Positions 1 to 7,489 of a stretch of DNA of 10,243 nucleotides are shown here, piece after piece. The DNA is from Bacillota bacterium. GTDB lineage: Bacteria; Bacillota_A; Clostridia; Lachnospirales; WQUN01. Under the pieces are notes generated by a model. The model did no database searches and was not told the origin of the DNA. It saw nothing but the letters and a program-made list of their open reading frames with translations. The first letter of the stretch is position 1; the number at the start of each line of letters is the position of its first letter. Both the position numbers and the translations under genes were made by a program. The stretch lies in the NCBI GenBank assembly GCA_009786175.1, contig WQTQ01000141.1:1-10243 (forward strand), given 5' to 3'.

Positions 1-196
1 TACGTGCAGTCAGAGCCGGATATACGCAGGGACGGAGCTATCGTTTGTCGTTAGAGCCGGTTGGATGCGGTAGTTGCAAAGAGTGGTGCCTCTTGACCTG
101 CACGCAGTATACACGATACTGCGTGACAAAACCTTACGAAAATGTCCGAAATTTTATTACAATTGTGTTACATGCAAAATTAAGAAACTATTCTCA
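1..196. other. Intergenic region with no recognisable gene
   Basis: All three plus-strand frames and the minus-strand frames were read. One plus frame stays open from 3 to a stop at 198-200, but its translation resembles no known family and it runs through the inverted repeat. The short octamer AGAGCCGG occurs at 12-19 and 53-60. Apart from the inverted repeat at 101-125, nothing here can be assigned. Confidence 0.5.
101..125. repeat. Perfect inverted repeat (10-bp arms, 5-nt spacer), possible operator
   Basis: CACGCAGTAT (101-110) is exactly repeated in reverse complement at 116-125, with ACACG between. On the plus strand a TTGACC hexamer (93-98) lies 16 nt before GATACT (115-120). The repeat therefore covers the spacer and -10 of a promoter-like sequence, which is the usual place for a repressor operator. 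No T-run follows on either strand, which argues against an intrinsic terminator. The nearest rightward sequence is antisense to the thuA-like gene, so any plus-strand transcript would be antisense or short. The minus strand also has a TATACT here, and could drive a gene left of the window. The repeat itself is certain; the role is inferred. Confidence 0.55.
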
Positions 197-913
197 TTAA
201 CTCTTCGTATGCACAAACTCCGGCGTGTGTCCGGAAGTAACAGTTGGGTAGTGCGTGGGTGCTGCCCAGTTTACGCCGTTGATAATGATTTTTTGTATTT
301 CCGGCATGTAGTAGATAGGAAAAGTTTCATGGCCGGGCGAGAAGAAGAATATGCGCCCCAGGCCGCGTTTAAAGGTGCATCCGCTGCGGAAAACTTCGCC
401 GCCTTCATACCAGGATATGAAAATAAGTTCGTCCGGGGTGGGTATGTGAAACAATTCCCCATACATTTCAGATGCCGGTATGTTAATGTATTCGGGTATG
501 CCTTTGGCAATAGGGTGTGAGGGCTCAATTGTCCATACTCTTTCCAGTTCATTGGCTTCCCGCCAGCGCAAGCCAATGGTATCTGTGCCCAGTAAACGAG
601 AGAAAATTTTGGACGCATGGGCAGAATGCAGGACAAGAAGCCCCATGCCGTTTAATACTCTTTGGCGTACGCGCTCTACTACTGCATCGTCTACCATGTG
701 GTGATAGGAATGCCCCCACCATACAAGTACGTCTGTGTCGTTTAATACTTCTTCGGTTAGGCCGTGTTCCGGTTGTGGTAATGTAGCGGTGCGCACTTTA
801 CCAAACTCGCCGGACTCCCGTAAAAAATCTGCAATTGCGGTATAAATGCCATTGGGATATGGGCCAATAGCTTGTTCTGTTTCGTCCCATACGGTTACAT
901 TTGGCTTTAACAT
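197..913 (-). CDS. ThuA-like protein
   Basis: This is a 238-residue cytoplasmic protein of the ThuA (trehalose utilisation) family, which has a class I glutamine amidotransferase-like fold. It has no signal peptide. Family-like stretches are VLVWWGHSYHHMVDD, the LLVLHSAHA strand and turn, SHPIAKGIP, and the C-terminal GLGRIFFFSPGHETFPIYY followed by INGVNWAAP. ThuA of rhizobia takes part in trehalose/keto-sugar metabolism. The substrate of this one cannot be read from sequence. The start was set at ATG 913 because GAGGAG lies 9 nt upstream. An in-frame ATG at 922 touches the Shine-Dalgarno directly and is less likely. It is the last gene of the minus-strand run, 14 nt after the reductase-like gene, so the two are probably co-translated. 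A role in sugar processing with that neighbour is inference. Confidence 0.85.
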   Translation of the reverse strand: MLKPNVTVWDETEQAIGPYPNGIYTAIADFLRESGEFGKVRTATLPQPEHGLTEEVLNDTDVLVWWGHSYHHMVDDAVVERVRQRVLNGMGLLVLHSAHASKIFSRLLGTDTIGLRWREANELERVWTIEPSHPIAKGIPEYINIPASEMYGELFHIPTPDELIFISWYEGGEVFRSGCTFKRGLGRIFFFSPGHETFPIYYMPEIQKIIINGVNWAAPTHYPTVTSGHTPEFVHTKS

Positions 914-927
914 GTTGCTCATCTCCT

Positions 928-2076
928 CTACATTCCCAGCAGACGTTCTGCTTCTTTCATATTTTCGATAACAGGTACATCAAAGGGGCACCTGGTTTCG
1001 CAGTGTCCGCAGGCAATGCATTCCCCGCCTTTATGCATAAGGCTTTTGTAGTGGGATATTATGGACGGCGGCACACAAAGGGGCGTAAGTTTTGCTACAT
1101 CTAAATATTTGTTAACGGTTGCAATGTCAATACTTGCCGGGCACGGCTGGCAGTGGCTGCAATATACACAAGACCCGTTAAAGTCATTGCGCATGGTGCG
1201 TATTATGCCGGTGTAGTCTTTTTCCTTGTCGGATAGGTTCAGATAGTTTAGCACCTGACGCATTTCTTCGCCGGTTTTGCAACCGGGCAATACGCTGCAT
1301 ACTGCCGGACGGGAAAGGGCATAGTGCAGACATTGCCCCAGGGTCATTGGTTTTGCATATGGGGTATGCTTGGGTGACATTAACTTGCCCGCGCCCAACG
1401 CTTTCATTACGGTTATGCCAATTTGCTTTTGCTGACAAATGGTGTACAAAGCCGCACGATTTGGGTCTATGCCGCGGAACATATCCTTGCCAAAGTCTTT
1501 TTCGAAATAGTCAAAGACATATTCCCCGGAAGGCAGCATATCAAAAGCAGGGTTTATGCTAAACATCATCATTTCCGGCAGTCCGGTTTCTATGGCGCGC
1601 ATGGCGGTTATGGGATTGTGAGAGCTAAAGCCTATATGTCCGATGTCGCCATTCTGCTTTAGTTTCTGTACATAATCTGCAAAGCCTGTCTCGAACACGG
1701 CACTGTAGTCATCCTCAGAATCGATAAAAAACATCATGCCAAGCTCTATGCGTCCAAAGATACGCAGTAGTTCTTCAAAATATTTTTGTACTGTGGGCAA
1801 GTCGCGGCTTATGTCGTACTGTCTGTTGACATCTGTTGCGCCAATATGCCCCTGGATTATCACATCCTTGCGGCGGCTGCCAAGGGCTTTTGCTATTGCT
1901 TCGCGCACTTCTGTCCCCGGCATAAAAATATCTAAAATGTTTACGCCGCCTTCAAGTGCCGCGTCAATTGTTTCTTTTATTTGTTCGTATGGCGGGTTGC
2001 CTGTGTCCAAGTGTTCGCAACCAAGCCCTATGATGCTTGAATTTAATCCTGTTTTACCTATTGGTCTATATTCCAC
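928..2076 (-). CDS. Aldo/keto reductase-family protein with C-terminal ferredoxin-like 4Fe-4S domain
   Basis: This is a 382-residue protein. The N-terminal TIM-barrel part opens with the family signature RPIGKTGLNSSIIGLG. Further family segments are IGHIGFSSHNP and MKALGAGKL. The tail has two cysteine clusters, C303/C306/C309/C312-Pro and C353/C356/C359/C363-Pro, typical of 4Fe-4S ferredoxins and of the COG1453 type of reductase. By eye the usual Asp-Tyr-Lys-His tetrad is largely missing. Asp49 is present, but no Tyr follows (DIFMPGTE), the Lys position looks like His77 (IIQGHIG), and the His position looks like Phe117. It may therefore be an electron-transfer or non-classical enzyme. The start is GTG 2076, with AAAGGGA 8 nt upstream. 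A longer TTG start at 2103 would put that Shine-Dalgarno inside the gene. The gene overlaps the end of dnaB by 11 nt and precedes the thuA-like gene. Confidence 0.85.
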   Translation of the reverse strand: MEYRPIGKTGLNSSIIGLGCEHLDTGNPPYEQIKETIDAALEGGVNILDIFMPGTEVREAIAKALGSRRKDVIIQGHIGATDVNRQYDISRDLPTVQKYFEELLRIFGRIELGMMFFIDSEDDYSAVFETGFADYVQKLKQNGDIGHIGFSSHNPITAMRAIETGLPEMMMFSINPAFDMLPSGEYVFDYFEKDFGKDMFRGIDPNRAALYTICQQKQIGITVMKALGAGKLMSPKHTPYAKPMTLGQCLHYALSRPAVCSVLPGCKTGEEMRQVLNYLNLSDKEKDYTGIIRTMRNDFNGSCVYCSHCQPCPASIDIATVNKYLDVAKLTPLCVPPSIISHYKSLMHKGGECIACGHCETRCPFDVPVIENMKEAERLLGM

Positions 2077-3460
2077 TTCCACGATCCCTTTCTTTATTAA
2101 CAAACCTGGTAAGATGCCCCAGGTACATAAGCTCCACGGTGCCTATCGGACCGTTACGTTGTTTTGAAATTATTACTTCGGCTTCGCCTTTTTTTAGTGT
2201 TTCCGGGTTGTAGTATTCGTCACGGTACAGGAAAGCTATAACGTCGGCGTCTTGTTCTATTGCGCCGGATTCCCGCAGGTCGCTCATCATGGGGCGTTTA
2301 TCGCTGCGTGATTCCACTGCACGGCTTAGCTGGGCCGCCACAAGAACAGGCACGTTAAGCTCTTTTGCAATGGCTTTTAACGAGCGAGATATTTCGGAAA
2401 TTTCTTGCTGGCGGGATTCCGGCCTGGCAGTTGCGGCGGCGGACATTAACTGCAAATAGTCGATAATGATTAACCCCAAACCCTTTTCCATTTTTAAGCG
2501 ACGGCATTTAGAGCGCAGCTCTGTTACAGACAACCCCGGTGTGTCGTCCAGGTAGATTGGCGCGTTGGACATGGCGGGGATACTTTCTGCTATGCGGTTC
2601 CAGTCTTCGTCTATTAACTGGCCTGTGCGCAGGCGTTGTGCGTCTACGCCTGCCTCGGAGCTGAATATACGGTTTACTAACTGGGCGTTGGCCATTTCTA
2701 AGCTGAAGAACGCCGTTGATACACCTTTTCGTATTGCGGCATGGGCGGCAATATTTAGCAAAATTGCCGTTTTACCCATGGACGGACGCGCCCCCAGAAT
2801 AATAAGCTCTGCCGGTTGCAGGCCTGCGGTACGTCTGTCAAAGTCTACAAAACCTGTTTCTATGCCCGTTATGCTGCCTTGGTTTTCGAACAGTTCTTCC
2901 AGCCTTTGGTTGGCGGCTATAAGCACATCGCTGATATGCTCGAAATCGCCTACATTGCTGCGTTGGGAAATATCAAATACGCTTTTTTCCGCACGTTCCA
3001 GTATGGCAGCAACGTCTTCCCGGGCTTCATACCCCGCGTTTGCTATATAGTTAGCAGATTTTATTAACTGGCGCAGCAAAGACTTTTCCGCCACAATTTC
3101 TGCATGGCGTTTTATATTTGCAGAGGTATAATAGGCCGCCGCAAGGTCGGTAATCCTATCGCGGCCACCAATTTGCTCCAGTACTCCCTTTTCCAGAAGC
3201 TTGTTACTTAATGTGACGATGTCTACAGGGATGCTGCGCACGAAAAGTTCTACCATGGTTTCGTATATTATTTGGTTGTCCGGGCGGTAAAAATCCTCGC
3301 CCCGCAAAACTTCATAGGCAATAGCTATGGCATCCCTGTCAAAAAGCATACTTGCAAGTACCGCAAGTTCCGCCTCTTGGTCGTTGGGCGGGATTCGCGG
3401 TACGGGTATGGGAGATGCTTCATTGTGTGGTTCGTTAGGAATATCATTTGGGTCAAACAT
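2066..3460 (-). CDS. dnaB: Replicative DNA helicase DnaB
   Basis: This is the hexameric 5'-to-3' helicase that unwinds DNA at the replication fork and recruits primase. It is called DnaC in Bacillus subtilis. The 464-residue length is normal for the family. The N-terminal domain (about 24-170) opens with the typical PPNDQEAELAVLASML. The RecA-like C-terminal domain has Walker A GARPSMGKT (223-231), SLEM with the catalytic Glu255, Walker B LIIIDYLQL with Asp334, the segment DLRESGAIEQDADVI, and KQRNGPIGTVEL containing the putative arginine finger Arg435. All key residues are present and there is no intein. The start is ATG 3460, with GGAG 8 nt upstream. It follows rplI by 21 nt, the usual Bacillota order, and its end overlaps the start of the reductase-like gene, suggesting translational coupling. 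Confidence 0.98.
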   Translation of the reverse strand: MFDPNDIPNEPHNEASPIPVPRIPPNDQEAELAVLASMLFDRDAIAIAYEVLRGEDFYRPDNQIIYETMVELFVRSIPVDIVTLSNKLLEKGVLEQIGGRDRITDLAAAYYTSANIKRHAEIVAEKSLLRQLIKSANYIANAGYEAREDVAAILERAEKSVFDISQRSNVGDFEHISDVLIAANQRLEELFENQGSITGIETGFVDFDRRTAGLQPAELIILGARPSMGKTAILLNIAAHAAIRKGVSTAFFSLEMANAQLVNRIFSSEAGVDAQRLRTGQLIDEDWNRIAESIPAMSNAPIYLDDTPGLSVTELRSKCRRLKMEKGLGLIIIDYLQLMSAAATARPESRQQEISEISRSLKAIAKELNVPVLVAAQLSRAVESRSDKRPMMSDLRESGAIEQDADVIAFLYRDEYYNPETLKKGEAEVIISKQRNGPIGTVELMYLGHLTRFVNKERDRGSGI

Positions 3461-3481
3461 TTAACATGCTCCGATTCTGTA

Positions 3482-3934
3482 TTATAACGAATTCTTCTCT
3501 GCTACCAACTCAAATTTTAGTGGTACATTTACTTGCGGATGCAATTTTATGTTTGCAGAGTGTTCGCCTACGGTTTTTACGGATTGAACGACTATTTTTT
3601 TCTTGTCTACAGAAATACCGTGCTTTTGCAGCACTTCCGCAAGTTCTTTGTTGGAAATAGAGCCGAACATTCTGCCGCCGTCGCCGCATTTTACAGGGAT
3701 TTTAATTTCTGCTGCCCTTATTTTTTCTGCCAGTGCCTGTGCTTCTTCCACATCTTGTTGAAGTTTGGATGCCGCCTTCCTTTGCTGGCCTTCCAGTTGA
3801 GCAATGTTGGCCTTTGTGGCTTCTACCGCTAATTTACGCGGTATCAGGAAGTTGCGGGCATGGCCGTCGGATGCTTCTATCATTTGTCCTTTCTTACCTG
3901 TACCCTTTACGTCTTGCAGTAAAATCACTTTCAT
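3482..3934 (-). CDS. rplI: 50S ribosomal protein L9
   Basis: L9 binds 23S rRNA and spans from the base of the L1 stalk; its loss affects frame maintenance. The 150-residue protein is normal in length. The N-terminal rRNA-binding domain begins [17 protein letters not shown] and contains the conserved [16 protein letters not shown] long central helix (about 42-75) follows. The C-terminal domain contains [15 protein letters not shown] (86-100) and [17 protein letters not shown]. The start is ATG 3934, with AAAGAG 8 nt upstream. An in-frame GTG three codons earlier (3943) would overlap the Shine-Dalgarno and is rejected. The gene lies 38 nt after the large glycosidase-like gene and 21 nt before dnaB, with no terminator visible on either side. 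In many Bacillota a gdpP-type gene precedes rplI; here it does not. Confidence 0.98.
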   Translation of the reverse strand: MKVILLQDVKGTGKKGQMIEASDGHARNFLIPRKLAVEATKANIAQLEGQQRKAASKLQQDVEEAQALAEKIRAAEIKIPVKCGDGGRMFGSISNKELAEVLQKHGISVDKKKIVVQSVKTVGEHSANIKLHPQVNVPLKFELVAEKNSL

Positions 3935-3972
3935 ATTGTTCACTCTTTTCTGTTTTTATTGCCCGTGACAAC

Positions 3973-6900
3973 TTATATCAAGCGGGATGGATTAATTGTA
4001 ACATCTATGCGCTGTATACTGCCATCGCTTTTGAATAAACTGCTGCTAATTTCTTTGGCCGCTTGCAGGCAGTTTGCCTGTACAGGGGTATCGCTGCCTG
4101 ATGGGTACACATGTACCGCATCTTCATTGCCCAATGTATAGATTACAGGCACCCTGCATACCGTAAACCCAAGAGAGTTTGCAGGCATTTGAATTTCTGC
4201 GGCCGTGCCGTCGGCGGCTAGGTATTCGAATGTTTCCGGATGTGTAAAAAATTCTTCCTTGCGCAATAGTGCAGGGTCAAATTTTATAACGCCGTCTTTA
4301 ACCGTAACGCCCAATTCCGCCATGCGTGTAAGGATATCTTCTTTTACCATGCCTGTCATACCCGGCTGCTGGGCCGGCATACCAAATGGTGTATGTGAAT
4401 AAGGCTCTAATGGGAACGCTCCCCATTTGTCCGCTTCTTTATTAAACCCAAAACCCGCGCGAAGACGGTAATAAGCCTCTTTCAACTCTGCTAAACTGCT
4501 CGAATCGTTTTCTGCGGCTTTGCTGAATACCTCTTGTACGCTAAGCATAAACTTGGAATTTTGGTGCCAGTAAATAGAGCCGATACCTTCGTACTTGTAC
4601 ATAATTCCGCTGCGGCCTGTAAATTGCTTATGAGCGAAAACTTCTTCGTAAATTTCGCGGGCTTTGGCGGCGTCCGTGTCGGATAATTTTAACTCTTTAA
4701 TCCAACGCTCTATATCGGCAGAGTGGCGAATTGTATCGTGGAAGCGGACATTTCCGTCTATGTCCTTTGTGAAGAATCCTTCATGGCCTTGCTGAATAAG
4801 CTGACCTATTAACGGGAACGCTTCTACACTTGCTTCCGGTATAATATTACGTTCCATGAAAGTTTTTAAAGTTTTGCGGGGATACAGGAAAAATTGATTA
4901 TGTTCCGGGCTCATAAGGTTGCCGGTTTCCATAGCTTTTACAAGAGTAAGTGTTTCTTCCGGGGTTAATATCCCGCTGCCAATTACTGCGGTTTGCCCTT
5001 CCAGCATTAGGAACATAGGGTCAACTTTAAGACTGTCTTCCGTTAGTGTCAAAATATTGTAGGCATTGTACATACCGTCAGGCCGCTTGTTTGCGGCAAT
5101 ACTCTCAGAAATTTTAGCTATAGCCTTATCAATAAAACCTGCCAATAGAGACGCATCTACGGCTTTTTTACCGTTGGCAAAACCATTTGCGTAAACAGTT
5201 GACCTGTATTTATCAAACACACCTTCTGCTTCGTCTAAGAAAGCCCGCGGAGAAAGGCCGGGTTTCTCAAGTACATCGGTTATGCCTGTCAGCCATTCTA
5301 CAACGTCTGCGGAAATGTTAAAACTGCCGCCTCGTTGTTCAAACAAATTTTTGCAATGATGCAAATGGCGGTACAACTGGTACACCGTAACCATGCTTAG
5401 GCCGTTGCCGACAATGGCGTTGTTGGCGTCGTTCCATTCCGGCCGTTGGGTATTCATCCAAATGCCGCCGCCGGGTACAAGGTTAGAAAGTTTTGCCAAT
5501 ATAGGAACCAGCAGCTTTTCCACAAAGGAAACATAGTAAATGCCGCCCTTGTCATCTGTTAAAAGTTTGCCGTCTGTACCAAAGAATTCTACACGTTTCA
5601 TGATGGCATCGTGCTTTTCGCGGTTAAATGTAATCGTACTTTTTCCGTCTTTCAGCAGCTCTGCATACGGTTTTATTTCGTAAGGAACATTTGCGTATGC
5701 GTAAATTTCGTTGTTTACAAGCTTTGCTAAATCTTCCGGAGAGTAAGCTTCCAGCCATTCCAGAAGTTTATTTAGATATACAATTTGATGGTCGCCCCAG
5801 TAGCCATAGCCTGCCCAAGGGTCATGAGGCAACGGTGTTTCCCAGTCTATGCCGTCTTGATTAATACGGTATGGGTTAAAGCCGTCTGCCGTAGAAGCGT
5901 TTAGGAATTTTGCAATCATAGGCGCGATGTAGCCGGGGAAACTAAGGCTCATCGCTTCCCAGTTTTGGAAAATGTCGCGCCAGTTGCCTTCGTAGCTGTA
6001 CACGCGGCGGCCCTCGTCATCTTTTACACGTACGTGGAAATGGTTCCATGGGCGGGAAGGGTCGCCGTGCCTGCGGGAAAATGTAAGGGGCAAAAACTCT
6101 AATGCCAGGCGGATTAAATCCGGGTTTCCGTTTTCAAAAGCCGCTTCGTGAAGCTGCAATATGTTATGAATATCTTTGATTTTTTCCAGGAACGGAGCTT
6201 CGCGTACAGCCAATTCCTTGTCGTGAGTTTTAAGGAAGTCTATAAACAACTGCGGGTCACAGCCGTATTCGTCTAAGAAAACGCCGCCGCGCATGTTGTT
6301 ATAAAGCACGTTCATGTAATGTCTAATGCTGCTGCGTCCGTCTTTTGTGTGTTGCAAACCATCTGCAACCGCAACAATGCGTTTAAGCTCTGCGGTTCCT
6401 TTTTTTACGTCTGCTTCCACAGCGGCGCGAAGCTTGTCTGCCGGGGTATTGTTTACTTCTTTTGCAAGGGCGGCAACTTCCTTTTGGTTAAGCCGCGCGT
6501 CAAGTATCAATAGCCAGCTTTTTTCTGCCCCGCTGTCAAGGCTAATACTTTGATAGCCAAGGAACGCGCCCTTACGCCCTACAGAATTGGTTTCGCCCTT
6601 TATTGCGGCAATGCCGCCCCGTGCAAAATTTGCTACTTGGTTTGAAGATAACAAAAGCCCTTCCGCATCGCTTATGTGCCAGGCTATGTTTGCCCGCAAA
6701 ACTTCGATAGGTTCTGTTGTATCGCCAATTAGGGATGTTAAAGAGTATACAACCAAACGGCTGCCAATACTTTCGCAAGCTTTGTACGCATCTGTTAAGC
6801 AGCTGGAGCCCTGTGCCAATACCGGTGCAACGTCGTAGGGCATTATGTTCTCTACACCGTCAAGTACCTCTAATGAAACAGGTACACTGTCCAAGTTTGT

Positions 6901-7317
6901 GATTTGCGATGTGCGTACAAGGCCGTATTTTTCGCCGGTTTCCCACCGGTAGGAAAATTGCAGCTTTAAACAGTCGTTAACTTCTTCAAAAATGATTGCG
7001 TCGCCGGTGTTACGTTTATACAAGCTGCGGCGGATGCGGTACGGGCTTTCCAACCCTGTTGAAAAAGGCTGCCAAACGCGCCCGTCTTTCATTCTTATTA
7101 ATGTTTTTGGCCCTGTAGATGTTGCCAGATGCAGTCTGTCGTCTGTTTCGTAAGGGAACACACTGCCCGCAGGGTTTTGCCGCCCTGCCGCAAGGGCTCC
7201 GTTGCTTGATAAAAACATCCACATATCAGATGCAGTTGCCACGTTAATAAAAAATGCAGGAAGATTTTGGGCGTTTTCTATTTTGTAGTACACGCCGGAT
7301 GGCTTTGTTACAAACAT
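3973..7317 (-). CDS. Large (alpha/alpha)6-barrel glycosidase/phosphorylase-like protein, function unassigned
   Basis: This is a 1114-residue protein without signal peptide or membrane segments, so probably cytoplasmic. The first ~330 residues look beta-rich, like the N-terminal super-sandwich of GH94-type phosphorylases. The rest is helical, with Trp/Asp/Glu-rich motifs typical of six-hairpin sugar enzymes. These are EGNWRDIFQNWEA (from 443), YGYWGDHQIVYL (Trp507, Asp509, His510), TQRPEWNDANNAIVGNG (Glu627, Asp630) and IYWHQNSKFMLSVQE (His918). A beta-like C-terminal domain ends the protein. The acidic residues in these motifs are candidate catalytic groups, but the reaction and sugar cannot be assigned; 'cellobiose phosphorylase-like' is a loose label only. 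The start is ATG 7317, preceded by the purine-rich AGGCGGTGAT. An upstream in-frame start at 7377 would lie before the likely promoter. It is the first gene of the five-gene minus-strand run that includes rplI and dnaB. Confidence 0.7.
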   Translation of the reverse strand: MFVTKPSGVYYKIENAQNLPAFFINVATASDMWMFLSSNGALAAGRQNPAGSVFPYETDDRLHLATSTGPKTLIRMKDGRVWQPFSTGLESPYRIRRSLYKRNTGDAIIFEEVNDCLKLQFSYRWETGEKYGLVRTSQITNLDSVPVSLEVLDGVENIMPYDVAPVLAQGSSCLTDAYKACESIGSRLVVYSLTSLIGDTTEPIEVLRANIAWHISDAEGLLLSSNQVANFARGGIAAIKGETNSVGRKGAFLGYQSISLDSGAEKSWLLILDARLNQKEVAALAKEVNNTPADKLRAAVEADVKKGTAELKRIVAVADGLQHTKDGRSSIRHYMNVLYNNMRGGVFLDEYGCDPQLFIDFLKTHDKELAVREAPFLEKIKDIHNILQLHEAAFENGNPDLIRLALEFLPLTFSRRHGDPSRPWNHFHVRVKDDEGRRVYSYEGNWRDIFQNWEAMSLSFPGYIAPMIAKFLNASTADGFNPYRINQDGIDWETPLPHDPWAGYGYWGDHQIVYLNKLLEWLEAYSPEDLAKLVNNEIYAYANVPYEIKPYAELLKDGKSTITFNREKHDAIMKRVEFFGTDGKLLTDDKGGIYYVSFVEKLLVPILAKLSNLVPGGGIWMNTQRPEWNDANNAIVGNGLSMVTVYQLYRHLHHCKNLFEQRGGSFNISADVVEWLTGITDVLEKPGLSPRAFLDEAEGVFDKYRSTVYANGFANGKKAVDASLLAGFIDKAIAKISESIAANKRPDGMYNAYNILTLTEDSLKVDPMFLMLEGQTAVIGSGILTPEETLTLVKAMETGNLMSPEHNQFFLYPRKTLKTFMERNIIPEASVEAFPLIGQLIQQGHEGFFTKDIDGNVRFHDTIRHSADIERWIKELKLSDTDAAKAREIYEEVFAHKQFTGRSGIMYKYEGIGSIYWHQNSKFMLSVQEVFSKAAENDSSSLAELKEAYYRLRAGFGFNKEADKWGAFPLEPYSHTPFGMPAQQPGMTGMVKEDILTRMAELGVTVKDGVIKFDPALLRKEEFFTHPETFEYLAADGTAAEIQMPANSLGFTVCRVPVIYTLGNEDAVHVYPSGSDTPVQANCLQAAKEISSSLFKSDGSIQRIDVTINPSRLI

Positions 7318-7348
7318 GCGATCACCGCCTATATAAGATTTGTTTGAA

Positions 7349-7357
7349 ATTATATCA
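7349..7357 (-). promoter_or_regulatory. Extended -10 promoter for the glycosidase-like/rplI/dnaB operon
   Basis: On the minus strand the sequence reads TGATATAAT, a perfect extended -10 (TGnTATAAT), about 30 nt before the ATG at 7317. The hexamer at the -35 position (7372-7377) is poor, which is normal for extended -10 promoters. A second weaker pair is TTGCAA (7418-7423) and CATAAT (7394-7399) with an 18-nt spacer. This is the only convincing promoter for the minus-strand run, so rplI and dnaB may depend on it. Confidence 0.55.
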
Positions 7358-7417
7358 TGAAAATGTAACATGCGCACTTATTTCATGCGATTTATTATGA
7401 TTTATTGGCTGTGAAAT

Positions 7418-7447
7418 TTGCAAAACAATTGTTACTTAGGGTACAAT
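7418..7447 (+). promoter_or_regulatory. Promoter for methyltransferase-cupin operon
   Basis: TTGCAA (7418-7423) is followed after 18 nt by TACAAT (7442-7447, five of six consensus bases). The start codon at 7490 lies about 35 nt after the predicted transcription start. TTGCAA is self-complementary and could also serve as the -35 of a promoter on the opposite strand. Confidence 0.45.
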
Positions 7448-7489
7448 GCAAGGTGAACGTTAATCTTGCTTTAGATGGGGGATTACAAG

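Noticed and set aside
12..60. Octamer AGAGCCGG repeated at 12-19 and 53-60
   Set aside because: There are only two copies, 41 nt apart with diverged flanks, which is too short to call a repeat array or CRISPR.
74..520. Plus-strand open frame of 148 codons opposite the thuA-like gene
   Set aside because: Most of it is antisense to the well-supported ThuA-like gene, it has no family resemblance and no clear ribosome binding site, and it crosses the inverted repeat.
2565..3050. 161-codon plus-strand frame opposite dnaB
   Set aside because: It is the shadow of a fully conserved helicase with Walker motifs on the other strand.
3935..3972. Possible separate promoter for rplI-dnaB
   Set aside because: The 38-nt gap holds only the ribosome binding site and no recognisable -35/-10 pair. 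A promoter inside the preceding coding region cannot be excluded.
6326..6553. Plus-strand open frames inside the large glycosidase-like gene
   Set aside because: Long open frames opposite a GC-moderate coding gene are common. Translations show no motifs, and the minus-strand protein is continuous here.
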